A DNA stretch of 64,000 nucleotides from Verrucomicrobiota bacterium (GTDB lineage Bacteria; Verrucomicrobiota; Verrucomicrobiia; Opitutales; Opitutaceae), in assembly GCA_023426435.1 (NCBI GenBank), contig JAFAAS010000021.1:9993-73992 (forward strand). Reading direction: 5' to 3'. Under the pieces are notes generated by a model. That model saw only the letters and a list, made by a program, of their open reading frames with translations. It was not told the DNA's origin and did no database searches. A program made the position numbers and the translations under genes. This document shows, in pieces, positions 7,720-14,943 of this stretch; positions within the stretch are counted from its first letter, which is position 1; the number at the start of each line of letters is the position of its first letter.

Positions 7720-8754
7720 TCAGCTCCGCCGCAGCGCCCACAGCGCCTTCGCCTGCGCGATCGTCTTCTTCAACACGTCCGGCGTCAGCGCTTGTTTCGG
7801 ATCGTCGCCGATTCCTTTCGCCGGCTCCACGTGCGCTTCGATGCACAACCCGTCCGCGCCATACGCCACCGCCGCCAGCGCCGCCGCCGGCACATACGAG
7901 GCCTTGCCGACCGAGTGCGAGGGATCGACCACCACCGGCGCCCAGGTTTTTTCCTTCAACAAGGGCGTGATGCTTTCGTCCGGATGATTCCGATAGCCAT
8001 CCAGCGTGGGCGTCGTTCCGCGCGGACACAGGATCACGTTCGGATTCCCAAATGCCGCAATATACTCCGCCGCCGAGATGAACTCATTCAGCGGCCCCAT
8101 GTGAATGCTCCGCTTCAACAACACCGCCGTCTCCGGCCGGGCCGCAATCGCCCGCCCAATCTGCCGCAGCAGCGAATAGTTCAATGCATTCCGCGCCCCC
8201 ACTTGCAACGCGCCCACACCCGCATCGAGCGCCAGCTTGATGTGCGTTTCTTCCATCACTTCCGTGTCGACCGGCAAGCCGGTGCGCCGCGACGCTTCGA
8301 GTAAAATATCCAACGACTTCGTGTCGCCTTGAAACGTGTAAGGATTCGTCCGCGGTTTCCACACGCCGCCGCGCAACACCTGCGCTCCCGCCTCCTTCAC
8401 CGCCGCCGCTGTCTCATAAAAGTAGTTGGGATTTTTCGGATCGATCGTGCACGCGCCGGCAATCACCAACAGCTCTTCACCGAGCGTCACCCCACCCATC
8501 TTGATACGGTGCGTCGCCAGATCGGATCTCTTGTCCATCAGCTTGAAGGGCGACTGGATCCGATCGATCCGTTCCACGTAATCCAGCCCTTCGAGCCGGT
8601 TGATCATCAACTCGTCCCGCTCGTCGCCCACGATCGCGTAGATCGTTCGCACCGCTCCGACAATCGGCTGAATCCGGCAGCCAAACTCCGTCACGATCGA
8701 TGTGACTTCGGCGAGTTGTTCAGACGTGAGACGATTTGATTTTGGCAGGATCAT
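7720..8754 (-). CDS. aroF: 3-deoxy-7-phosphoheptulonate (DAHP) synthase
   Basis: The 344-residue enzyme condenses phosphoenolpyruvate with erythrose 4-phosphate, the first step of the shikimate pathway. Residues 1-70 form the small ferredoxin/ACT-like regulatory domain of type I-beta enzymes (LTSEQLAEVTSIVTEFGCRI). The catalytic TIM barrel follows with VIAGACTID, LRGGVWKPRTNPYTFQG, QVGARN, LLKRS and VVVDPSHSVGK. The ATG at 8754 is chosen because MILPKSNRLTSEQL is the natural N-terminus of the small domain. The frame stays open upstream, but only through the attenuator. The leader indicates control by charged aromatic tRNAs. Confidence 0.95.
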   Translation of the reverse strand: MILPKSNRLTSEQLAEVTSIVTEFGCRIQPIVGAVRTIYAIVGDERDELMINRLEGLDYVERIDRIQSPFKLMDKRSDLATHRIKMGGVTLGEELLVIAGACTIDPKNPNYFYETAAAVKEAGAQVLRGGVWKPRTNPYTFQGDTKSLDILLEASRRTGLPVDTEVMEETHIKLALDAGVGALQVGARNALNYSLLRQIGRAIAARPETAVLLKRSIHMGPLNEFISAAEYIAAFGNPNVILCPRGTTPTLDGYRNHPDESITPLLKEKTWAPVVVDPSHSVGKASYVPAAALAAVAYGADGLCIEAHVEPAKGIGDDPKQALTPDVLKKTIAQAKALWALRRS

Positions 8755-8780
8755 GACGGGATACGGTTCGATAAAAACAG

Positions 8781-8804
8781 AAAAGCCGCCCGAAGAAGGC
8801 GGCT
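8781..8804 (-). terminator. intrinsic terminator in the aroF leader (attenuator 3:4 stem)
   Basis: Read on the minus strand, AGCCGCC-TTCTTCG-GGCGGCT is a perfect 7-bp stem followed by TTT, CTG and TTTTT. It sits 27 bases before the aroF start and between divergent genes, where no upstream gene needs terminating. That supports a role in attenuation. Its 5' arm plus loop (CCGCCTTC) is the exact complement of GAAGGCGG at 8850-8857. Confidence 0.8.
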
Positions 8805-8833
8805 CTTTGCGAAGTTGAAGTTGAAATCTGGAT

Positions 8834-8917
8834 TCAGCTTTCGCCACGACCGCCTTCGGCGAGCCCGGTAAACCAAGCCGCAAAACCGAAATAAAAATAA
8901 TAACCGGCAGCGATCAT
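8834..8917 (-). CDS. aromatic-rich leader peptide of the aroF attenuator
   Basis: An ATG at 8917 opens 27 codons ending in TGA at 8834-8836. Residues 6-16 read YYFYFGFAAWF, eight aromatic residues (3 Tyr, 4 Phe, 1 Trp) in eleven. The codons after Trp-Phe (ACC GGG CTC GCC) form the first arm of a small CGCC-GAA-GGCG hairpin. Stalling at the aromatic codons would mask that arm. The stop lies about 30 bases before the terminator stem. The peptide itself probably has no function; its translation is the sensor. No strong Shine-Dalgarno is visible, and the start may be close to the transcript 5' end. Confidence 0.75.
   Translation of the reverse strand: MIAAGYYFYFGFAAWFTGLAEGGRGES
8850..8861 (-). 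promoter_or_regulatory. attenuator anti-antiterminator and antiterminator arm
   Basis: On the minus strand CGCC-GAA-GGCG forms a short hairpin (1:2). Its second half, GAAGGCGG at 8857-8850, can instead pair over 8 bp without mismatch with CCGCCTTC at 8802-8795, which is the 5' arm and loop start of the terminator. The two structures exclude one another, the signature of an amino-acid attenuator. Confidence 0.7.
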
Positions 8918-8951
8918 CGAAGGTCATTGAAGTGTCCTTGCCGAGCGCGCT

Positions 8952-8957
8952 TGTCAA
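8952..8957 (-). promoter_or_regulatory. candidate -35 box of the aroF transcript
   Basis: The minus strand reads TTGACA at 8957-8952, a consensus -35 hexamer. The matching -10 region (CACTTC/ACTTCA around 8928-8934) is weak. If it is used, transcription would begin near 8920, just upstream of the leader ATG. Confidence 0.35.
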
Positions 8958-9049
8958 CGCACGGTTCTCTCCGCCAATCGCCAAGATTCCCCTTGCTTCG
9001 CTTTCTCCGCGTCCTTTACTCCCGACCCTTTAACCAACTCGCAACCATC

Positions 9050-9280
9050 ATGGCTCGAATCTGTGCAATCACCGGTCGCCGCCCCTCCAAGGGCTCGATC
9101 ATCAACCGCAAAGGCCAGTCCAAGAAGAGCGGCGGCATCGGCACCCACGTGACCAGCATCACGAAGCGCAAGTTTCGCCCGAATCTTCAGCGCATCCGCG
9201 TGAAGCTCCCGAACGGCGGCACCAAGCGCATGCTGGTCTCCGTCAAGGCCCTCAAAGCCGGCCTCGTCACCAAGGCCTAA
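9050..9280 (+). CDS. rpmB: 50S ribosomal protein L28
   Basis: ATG 9050 gives 76 residues starting MARICAITGRRPSKGSIINR and ending LKAGLVTKA, the L28 fold throughout. A short GQSKKSGGIGTHVTSI insert is typical of some Verrucomicrobiota-like L28 proteins. The open frame extends upstream to 8927 without homology, so the internal ATG is the true start. It stands alone and divergent from aroF, with a strong terminator 26 bases downstream. Confidence 0.95.
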   Translation: MARICAITGRRPSKGSIINRKGQSKKSGGIGTHVTSITKRKFRPNLQRIRVKLPNGGTKRMLVSVKALKAGLVTKA

Positions 9281-9306
9281 GCGCTTCAAAGCTCTCTCAA
9301 CTTCCC

Positions 9307-9334
9307 GCCCGCGAACGACCTTCGCGGGCTTTTT
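9307..9334 (+). terminator. intrinsic terminator of rpmB
   Basis: GCCCGCGAA-CGACC-TTCGCGGGC is a perfect 9-bp stem with a 5-base loop followed by TTTTTC, 26 bases after the rpmB stop. Confidence 0.9.
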
Positions 9335-9427
9335 CGTGCCCGAAAACCATCGCCCGCGAAACACCCGAAAGCCGCGAACTTTGCTCGGTCATCTTAGCGC
9401 CCTTTCGCGTGTTGCGGGGGCGACCTG

Positions 9428-10678
9428 TCACACCGCCCGAAACACCGCCGCCGCGTTCTGCCCACCGAATCCGAGGTTATTGCTCAACACCGTTCGCACT
9501 TTCGCTTCGCGCGCCTGATTCGGCACATAGTCCAAATCGCATTCCGGATCCGCGTTCACCAAATTGATCGTCGGCGCAATCTTTCCGGTCTGGATCGTTT
9601 TCGCGCAGATCACCGACTCGATCCCGCCGGCCGCACCCAACAGATGCCCGGTCATCGACTTCGTCGAACTCACCGCGAGTTTCTGCGCGTGCTCGCCGAA
9701 CACTTTCTTGATCGCGAGCGTCTCGAACTTGTCGTTGTAAGGCGTGCTCGTGCCGTGCGCGTTGATGTAGTCGACCGTTTCCGGCGCCACGCCTGCACTC
9801 GCCAGCGCGCGCTTCATCGCCATCGACAGCCCTTTTCCATCCGGATCCGGCTGCGTGATGTGAAACGCATCACACGTCGCCGCATAGCCCGCCAGCTCAC
9901 AATAGATTCTCGCCCCACGCGCCTGCGCATGTTCGAGCGTCTCCAAAACCAGGATACCCGCCCCCTCGCCCATCACAAAGCCGTCGCGCTCCAAATCGAA
10001 CGGCCGGCTCGCCGTCTGCGGCGAGTCATTGCGCGTGCTCATCGCCTTCATCGAACAAAAGCTCGCATACGCAAAGGGCGTGATCGATGCCTCGCTGCCG
10101 CCCGCAATCATCACGTCGACGTCGCCGCGCCGGATCGCATGCGCCGCCTCGCCAATCGCGTGCGTCCCCGTCGCGCACGCCGACACCAAGCCAAAATTCG
10201 GGCCGCGCGCCCCGATCTCGATCGCCACCAATCCCGAGCACATGTTGCCGATCAGCGAGGGAATCGTGAAGGGCGACACCTTTCTCGGCCCGCGCTCGGC
10301 CAGCACCTTCAACTGCGATTCATACGTATACATTCCGCCGATACCGGAGCCGATCATCACGCCCACCCGATCGCCATCCTCGCGCGCGGGATCGAGCCCC
10401 GCGTCCTTGATCGCCTGCTTCGCCGCCACAAATCCGAAATGCGTGTAGCGATCGTTCCGCCGCGCCTCTTTGGGATCCATGTGCTGCGCCGCTTCCCACC
10501 CGCGCACTTCCGCTCCGATCTGACACGGATACTCCGCCGGATCGAAAAGCGACACGCGATCGATGCCGCATTTGCCGGCCAGCAGGCTCGACCAGAATGA
10601 CTCCACGTCGTGGCCCAGCGAGGTGACGACACCAAGTCCGGTTACAACGACGCGACGTGAGGATGCAGGATATTCCAT
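9428..10678 (-). CDS. fabF: beta-ketoacyl-ACP synthase II (KAS II)
   Basis: This 416-residue condensing enzyme elongates acyl-ACP with malonyl-ACP in fatty acid synthesis. The thiolase-fold triad is complete: Cys168 (VSACATGTH), His308 (NAHGTSTPYND) and His345 (SMTGHLLG). Length and the N-terminal RRVVVTGLGVVTSLG are standard. It is the last gene of a fabG-acpP-fabF cluster on the minus strand. A strong hairpin separates it from acpP and probably lowers its expression. A second KAS II lies at 58803-60128. Confidence 0.95.
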   Translation of the reverse strand: MEYPASSRRVVVTGLGVVTSLGHDVESFWSSLLAGKCGIDRVSLFDPAEYPCQIGAEVRGWEAAQHMDPKEARRNDRYTHFGFVAAKQAIKDAGLDPAREDGDRVGVMIGSGIGGMYTYESQLKVLAERGPRKVSPFTIPSLIGNMCSGLVAIEIGARGPNFGLVSACATGTHAIGEAAHAIRRGDVDVMIAGGSEASITPFAYASFCSMKAMSTRNDSPQTASRPFDLERDGFVMGEGAGILVLETLEHAQARGARIYCELAGYAATCDAFHITQPDPDGKGLSMAMKRALASAGVAPETVDYINAHGTSTPYNDKFETLAIKKVFGEHAQKLAVSSTKSMTGHLLGAAGGIESVICAKTIQTGKIAPTINLVNADPECDLDYVPNQAREAKVRTVLSNNLGFGGQNAAAVFRAV

Positions 10679-10705
10679 GAGTGACGGTGCGAAGCGCGAA
10701 ACTCC

Positions 10706-10759
10706 AAAAACAAAAAGGCGTTCTGCCAGAGATTTCCGTCAGGAAACAGGCAGAACGCC
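10706..10759 (-). terminator. hairpin between acpP and fabF, likely partial terminator
   Basis: On the minus strand an 11-bp perfect stem (GGCGTTCTGCC and GGCAGAACGCC, 10749-10759 and 10717-10727) encloses 21 bases, inside which TTTCC/GGAAA can pair. It is followed by TTTTTGTTTTTGG. It begins 20 bases after the acpP stop. The position suggests a high acpP to low fabF transcript ratio. Confidence 0.8.
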
Positions 10760-10778
10760 GGAAAAGGAAAACGCGTGA

Positions 10779-11042
10779 TTAGGCCTGACCCGCCTTGCCC
10801 TTGATGTAGTCGATCACCTGGCCGACGGTTTGCAGCTTCTCGGCGTCAGACTCGGGAATCTCACCCTTGATCTCGTCCTTGAATTCTTCCTCGAAGGCCA
10901 TGATCAGCTCGACGGTGTCGAGCGAATCGGCGCCAAGATCGTCCAAAAACGAGGCGGTCGGCGTCACCTGCTCTTCGTTCACGTTGAGCTGGTTGACGAT
11001 GATCTCCTTGACGCGTTGTTCGATGGTTTTTTGGTCGGCCAT
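10779..11042 (-). CDS. acpP: acyl carrier protein
   Basis: ATG 11042 gives an acidic 87-residue protein, MADQKTIEQRVKEIIVNQL onwards. Ser40 lies in DLGADSLDTVEL, the 4'-phosphopantetheine attachment site. It carries growing acyl chains for the neighbouring FabG and FabF. The 15 residues before Met in the longer frame have no ACP similarity and were excluded. Confidence 0.96.
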   Translation of the reverse strand: MADQKTIEQRVKEIIVNQLNVNEEQVTPTASFLDDLGADSLDTVELIMAFEEEFKDEIKGEIPESDAEKLQTVGQVIDYIKGKAGQA

Positions 11043-11083
11043 GATTGGTAAAAAGATGCGGAGCGCTAGTGGCTGGGCAGACT

Positions 11084-11833
11084 TCACATCGCCATGCCGC
11101 CGTCAACGGCAAAAACTTGCCCCGTGATGTAGCCCGCTTCCTCAGAACACAAATACGCCGTCATGTTCGCGATGTCCGCCGCCTCGCCGAATTTTTTCAA
11201 CGGCACCGCCTCCAAAATTTTCCCGGCCACCTCCGGATTATTCACGAAATCCGTCGTCATGTCCGTTTTGATAAATCCGGGCGCCACCGCATTTACCGTC
11301 ACACTCCGGCTCGCGAATTCCCGCGCCAGCGTCTTCGTCAGCCCAACCATTCCCGCCTTCGCCGCCGAATAATTCGCCTGCCCCGCATTCCCCATAAGGC
11401 CGCTTACGGAGGTGATGTTTACGATGCGCCCCCAGCGCGCCCGCGTCATCGGTCGCGCCAGCGCTTTCGTCCAATGGAAGCAGCTCGTGAGATTCGTCGA
11501 GATCACGTCGTTCCAATCCGCATCGCTCATCCGAAACAACAGCCCGTCGCGCGTGATGCCGGCGTTGTTCACCAGGATGTCGATCACGGGAAACTCCTTC
11601 AACAGCTCCTCCGCCGCCTTCGTAATCGCCGCCCCATCCGCCACGTCCACCGCGAGCGCTTTCGCCTTCCCGCCCGCCGCCGTAATCGCCGCCGCCGCCG
11701 CACCGCAGGAATCCGCGGACTTCGACACGCAGATCACCGTCACGCCGTGACGCGCGAGAGTTTCAGCGATGGCTTTGCCGATGCCGCGTCCGGCGCCGGT
11801 CACGAGTGCAGTGCGATTAGTGAACGTAAGCAT
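11084..11833 (-). CDS. fabG: 3-oxoacyl-ACP reductase
   Basis: This 249-residue short-chain dehydrogenase has the NADPH-binding TGAGRGIG motif (residues 12-19), NNAG (89-92), catalytic Ser142 (NITSVSG), Tyr155 and Lys159 (YSAAK). FabG reduces 3-ketoacyl-ACP in each elongation cycle. The gene leads the fabG-acpP-fabF cluster, with 41 bases to acpP. Confidence 0.93.
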   Translation of the reverse strand: MLTFTNRTALVTGAGRGIGKAIAETLARHGVTVICVSKSADSCGAAAAAITAAGGKAKALAVDVADGAAITKAAEELLKEFPVIDILVNNAGITRDGLLFRMSDADWNDVISTNLTSCFHWTKALARPMTRARWGRIVNITSVSGLMGNAGQANYSAAKAGMVGLTKTLAREFASRSVTVNAVAPGFIKTDMTTDFVNNPEVAGKILEAVPLKKFGEAADIANMTAYLCSEEAGYITGQVFAVDGGMAM

Positions 11834-11842
11834 GAGGAAAAT

Positions 11843-11930
11843 GTAGCGAGTAGTGAGTAGCGGGTAGCGAGTAGAAAATTTCGTCCGCCGCAGCTCCCCT
11901 ACTCGCTACGCGCTACTCACTACTCGCTAC
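11843..11930. repeat. GTAGCGA heptad inverted repeat (cruciform)
   Basis: The left arm (11843-11874) is four and a half copies of a 7-base unit, GTAGCGA, GTAGTGA, GTAGCGG, GTAGCGA, GTAG. The right arm (11899-11930) is its reverse complement with one mismatch in 32. The arms enclose 24 bases. The element lies between fabG and the upstream CysJ-like gene. A second member is at 14805-14933. Confidence 0.85.
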
Positions 11931-11938
11931 TTCCAAAA

Positions 11939-13108
11939 TCAATACACATCCCGCTGATACCGCCGCTCCTTCTTCATCTGCTTCACATACTCCGCCGCCG
12001 CCGCCGGCTCCATCCCACCGTGCAGCGCGATGATCCCGTGCAACGCCACGTCCACGTCCTTCGCCATGCGCTTCGCATCGCCGCACACGTAGAAATGCCC
12101 GCCGTCCTTGATCCACGCCCATAGCTCCGCCGCATTCTCACGCATCCGGTCCTGCACATAGATCTTGTGCTCCTGATCCCGCGAAAACGCCAAATCCAGC
12201 CGCGCAATCTTTCCTTCACGCAACCACGCCTCCCACTCTTCCTCATACAGGAAATCCGTCGCGCGTCGCTGGTCGCCGAAAAACACCCAGTTCCTTCCCG
12301 TCGCGCCACTCGCGATCCGATCCTGCACAAACGCCCGAAACGGCGCGATGCCCGTTCCCGGCCCCACCATGATCGCGTCCTTCGATCCATCTTCCGGCGG
12401 ACCGAAATGCGAATGCGAAACAAACACCGGCATCTGCGTCGTGCCCACCTGCACGCGATCCGCCAGATACGTCGAGCACACCCCCACGCGTTCCCGGTTG
12501 TTCGTCTGATAACGCACCACCGCCACCGTCAAATGCACGTCCGTCGGATGCACCTTCGGCGACGAGGCGATCGAATAAAGCCGCGGCATCAACTTCCGCA
12601 GATGATCCACAAACTCCTGCGGCGTCAGCTTCGCGCTCGGAAACTCCGTCAACACATCCACGAAATGCCGCTCCTCCAAAAACGCCGTCAGCACCGGCTT
12701 CGACTCCGGCGCCAGCAGCCCCGTCAACCTCGCCTGCTCCGCCGCATCCGTCGCCTTCGCCGCCAGCGTGTTCACGATCTTCGTCGTCGGTCCCGACAGC
12801 GCCAGCCGCGCCGTCAACGCCTCGCGCAACGTAATCGGCTCCGCCAATTTCAACATCGCCGGCGACACCCGCTCCTCGCCCGTCGCGCCCAGCCGCTCCA
12901 GGAGTTCCTCCACCTCCGAGTCACGATTTCTCGGATACACCCCGAGCGAGTCGCCCGCCTTGTAGTGCAACCCGCTGCCCGCGAGGCTCACCACGAAGTG
13001 CCGCGTCTCCTTCGCCGATCCGGGTTTCGTCAACAACCGGTTCTCCGTCACACACGCCGGGAAGGGATGATCTTTTGAAAACGTCGAACTTTCCGCAGGA
13101 TTTGACAT
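11939..13108 (-). CDS. CysJ-like sulfite reductase flavoprotein, FNR module only
   Basis: ATG 13108 gives 389 residues corresponding to the FAD/NADPH half of CysJ or P450 reductase. It has the connecting/FAD domain, RLYSIASSPK (FAD site), VGVCSTYLAD, the NADP-binding GPGTGIAPFRAFVQDR and VFFGDQRRATDFLYE. It ends in RRYQRDVY with the C-terminal Tyr of CysJ. The N-terminal FMN flavodoxin domain of E. coli CysJ is absent. Electrons must therefore pass straight to a partner or through a separate flavodoxin. No sulfite reductase hemoprotein gene is nearby. It is transcribed away from rluB. Confidence 0.82.
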   Translation of the reverse strand: MSNPAESSTFSKDHPFPACVTENRLLTKPGSAKETRHFVVSLAGSGLHYKAGDSLGVYPRNRDSEVEELLERLGATGEERVSPAMLKLAEPITLREALTARLALSGPTTKIVNTLAAKATDAAEQARLTGLLAPESKPVLTAFLEERHFVDVLTEFPSAKLTPQEFVDHLRKLMPRLYSIASSPKVHPTDVHLTVAVVRYQTNNRERVGVCSTYLADRVQVGTTQMPVFVSHSHFGPPEDGSKDAIMVGPGTGIAPFRAFVQDRIASGATGRNWVFFGDQRRATDFLYEEEWEAWLREGKIARLDLAFSRDQEHKIYVQDRMRENAAELWAWIKDGGHFYVCGDAKRMAKDVDVALHGIIALHGGMEPAAAAEYVKQMKKERRYQRDVY

Positions 13109-13208
13109 GGCCAGCGCGCATGAAGCGCAGCCGCGCCGACTCGCGCAAGCCGCATTCCTGTCCGCAGGCTTGCAGCAGTTGCGCAATCGCACCCACTCTT
13201 CCCAACTG

Positions 13209-14009
13209 ATGGCTTCCGCTCCGATCCGCCTGCAAAAATTTCTCGCCGACGCCGGCATCTGCTCACGCCGCGCCGCCGAAGCGCTCATCGCGCAAGGCCA
13301 GGTCTGGGTCAACGGCGAGCCCGCCACCCTCGGCCAAAAGGTCACGCCCGGCGTCGATCGCATCACCACCGGCGGCAAAGCCATCCGCTCCACCGCCCAA
13401 CCGCGCGTCACGCTCGCCGTCCACAAACCACGCGGCCTCGTCTGCTCCAACGAGGATCCCTACAACCCCGAAACCATCTTCAGCGTTCTCCCGCGCGAAG
13501 TTTCCCATCTCCGCTTCTTCTGCGCCGGCCGCCTCGACAAGGACAGCGAGGGGCTCGTCATCCTCACCACCGACGGCGATCTCGCCCACCGGTTGATGCA
13601 CCCGTCCAACGTGGTCGTGAAGCGCTACCACGTCATCCTCGAGAAACCGTTCCCCGCCAAACGCCTCCCCGCCCTCGTCAAAGGCGTCGTCGCCGACGGC
13701 GAACGGCTCAAGGTCGAACGCGCCGCTCTCGTCAATCCCTCCGCCTCCGACGAATCCACCGCGCTCGATGTCCACATGCATCACGGCAAGAAGCGCGAGA
13801 TCCGCCTGCTCTTCACCTCGCTCGGCTACGACGTGAAACGCCTTCGCCGCTACCAGATCGGAAGCTTCCGCTTGAAAGGCATTCCGCTCCGCGCCATGAA
13901 AAAACTCACGCCGGGCGAAATCGAATCGCTCTTCCATTCGCCCAAAACGCCGCACGCCACCCACGAGGCGTCCGCGCCCAATCCTCACGACGTCTCCCAT
14001 GAAAACTAA
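13209..14009 (+). CDS. rluB: 23S rRNA pseudouridine synthase, RluB/RsuA family
   Basis: ATG 13209 gives 266 residues: an S4 RNA-binding domain (RLQKFLADAGICSRRAAEAL, residues 6-65) and a catalytic domain with GRLDKDSEGLVILT holding the catalytic Asp. The C-terminal tail is long and His-rich. The 34 codons before this ATG lack homology. The last 11 bases overlap the next gene, so the two are probably co-translated. Confidence 0.9.
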   Translation: MASAPIRLQKFLADAGICSRRAAEALIAQGQVWVNGEPATLGQKVTPGVDRITTGGKAIRSTAQPRVTLAVHKPRGLVCSNEDPYNPETIFSVLPREVSHLRFFCAGRLDKDSEGLVILTTDGDLAHRLMHPSNVVVKRYHVILEKPFPAKRLPALVKGVVADGERLKVERAALVNPSASDESTALDVHMHHGKKREIRLLFTSLGYDVKRLRRYQIGSFRLKGIPLRAMKKLTPGEIESLFHSPKTPHATHEASAPNPHDVSHEN

Positions 14010-14808
14010 ACTCGCGCTCCTCGCTTTCTTCGTCGCCGCCCGCGTCGCCATCGCCGCGCCGCTTCCGGCCACGACCGCCGTCCACGCGAAGCCCGACGCC
14101 AAGTCTCCCGCCATCGCCACCCTCTCCGCCGGCACCGAACCCAAGCCCGCTCACGACCAACTCGCCACCGCCCCCAGCGGCTGGCTCGCCGTCGAACTTC
14201 CCGGCCCGTTCGAGGGCTATGTCCAAAACAAGGACATCGCCAAAAGCCTCGACGTAAAGATCGGCGCTCAAATCCGCGTCGCGCCCAAAAACGACGCCGC
14301 CGTCATCACCACCATGGAAGCCGCCGACCAGGCCGAAATCACCGGGCTCCACGGCCGCTGGACGCAGGTGAAGGTCGAAAAAACGCTCACCGGCTACATC
14401 TATCTCGGCACGACGGAACTCGCCTCCAAACCCGCCGCCGACGCCGCCCCCGCCGCCGAACCTGCTCCCCTCCAACCCGCCCCCGTCGCGCCCGTCGGCC
14501 GGGGCTTCAACGCCGCCGGCAAATCCGTTCCCGTCAATCTCGCCAGCGGCAACGGCGCAACCCTTCCACGCCTCTTCCAAGGCAAATTCGTCTCCACCCG
14601 CAGCCCGTTCAAACCGCGCCGCCCTTATGACTGGGCGCTGCATGACGACGCCGGCAAGCGCTACGCCTACCTCGACATCAGCAAGCTCCTCCTCACCGAA
14701 CAAATCGAGAGCTACGCCGATCACGTCGTCGTCGTTTACGGCGCCGCCCGCCCCGGCCCCGACGGCAAGGAAATGGTGATCCAGGTCGAGTCGCTGCAAC
14801 TGAAGTAG
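13999..14808 (+). CDS. secreted SH3-domain-like protein of unknown function
   Basis: This 269-residue protein has a signal peptide (MKTKLALLAFFVAARVAIAAP) and two SH3b-like repeats (about residues 25-85 and 88-142: TAVHAKPDAKSPAIATLSAG and QIRVAPKNDAAVITTMEA). An Ala/Pro linker and a C-terminal domain (LFQGKFVSTRSPFKPRRPYDW onwards) that I do not recognise follow. It overlaps rluB by 11 bases. Its stop codon TAG is part of the GTAGCGA repeat arm, so the repeat abuts the end of the gene. It is probably periplasmic and possibly binds the cell wall. Confidence 0.75.
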   Translation: MKTKLALLAFFVAARVAIAAPLPATTAVHAKPDAKSPAIATLSAGTEPKPAHDQLATAPSGWLAVELPGPFEGYVQNKDIAKSLDVKIGAQIRVAPKNDAAVITTMEAADQAEITGLHGRWTQVKVEKTLTGYIYLGTTELASKPAADAAPAAEPAPLQPAPVAPVGRGFNAAGKSVPVNLASGNGATLPRLFQGKFVSTRSPFKPRRPYDWALHDDAGKRYAYLDISKLLLTEQIESYADHVVVVYGAARPGPDGKEMVIQVESLQLK

Positions 14809-14933
14809 TGAGTAGCGAGTAGCGGGTAGCGAGCACCGCAAGCGCGGTTGTTCTGCTCCAGCTACGTCGCTTGTCACGCCCTCACCTGCTTCACACCCCG
14901 TCTACTCGCTACCCACTACTCGCTACTCGCTAC
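14805..14933. repeat. GTAGCGA heptad inverted repeat, second copy
   Basis: The left arm (about 14805-14836) and right arm (14902-14933) are heptad arrays of the GTAGTGA/GTAGCGA/GTAGCGG type. They pair at 28 of 32 positions around a 65-base centre. The left arm contains the stop codon of the preceding gene, and the right arm ends 10 bases before folD. Same family as 11843-11930. Confidence 0.8.
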
Positions 14934-14943
14934 TGTCCGCCTC

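Noticed and set aside
8751..8927. Phe-rich 58-codon frame from ATG 8927 that ends overlapping the aroF start, as an alternative leader
   Set aside because: It runs through the terminator, so stalling there would not give clean attenuation. The frame from ATG 8917 stops before the terminator and has a much denser aromatic cluster.
11843..11930. possible CRISPR array
   Set aside because: The units are 7 bases, contiguous and inverted; there are no spacers of 30-40 bases and no cas genes.
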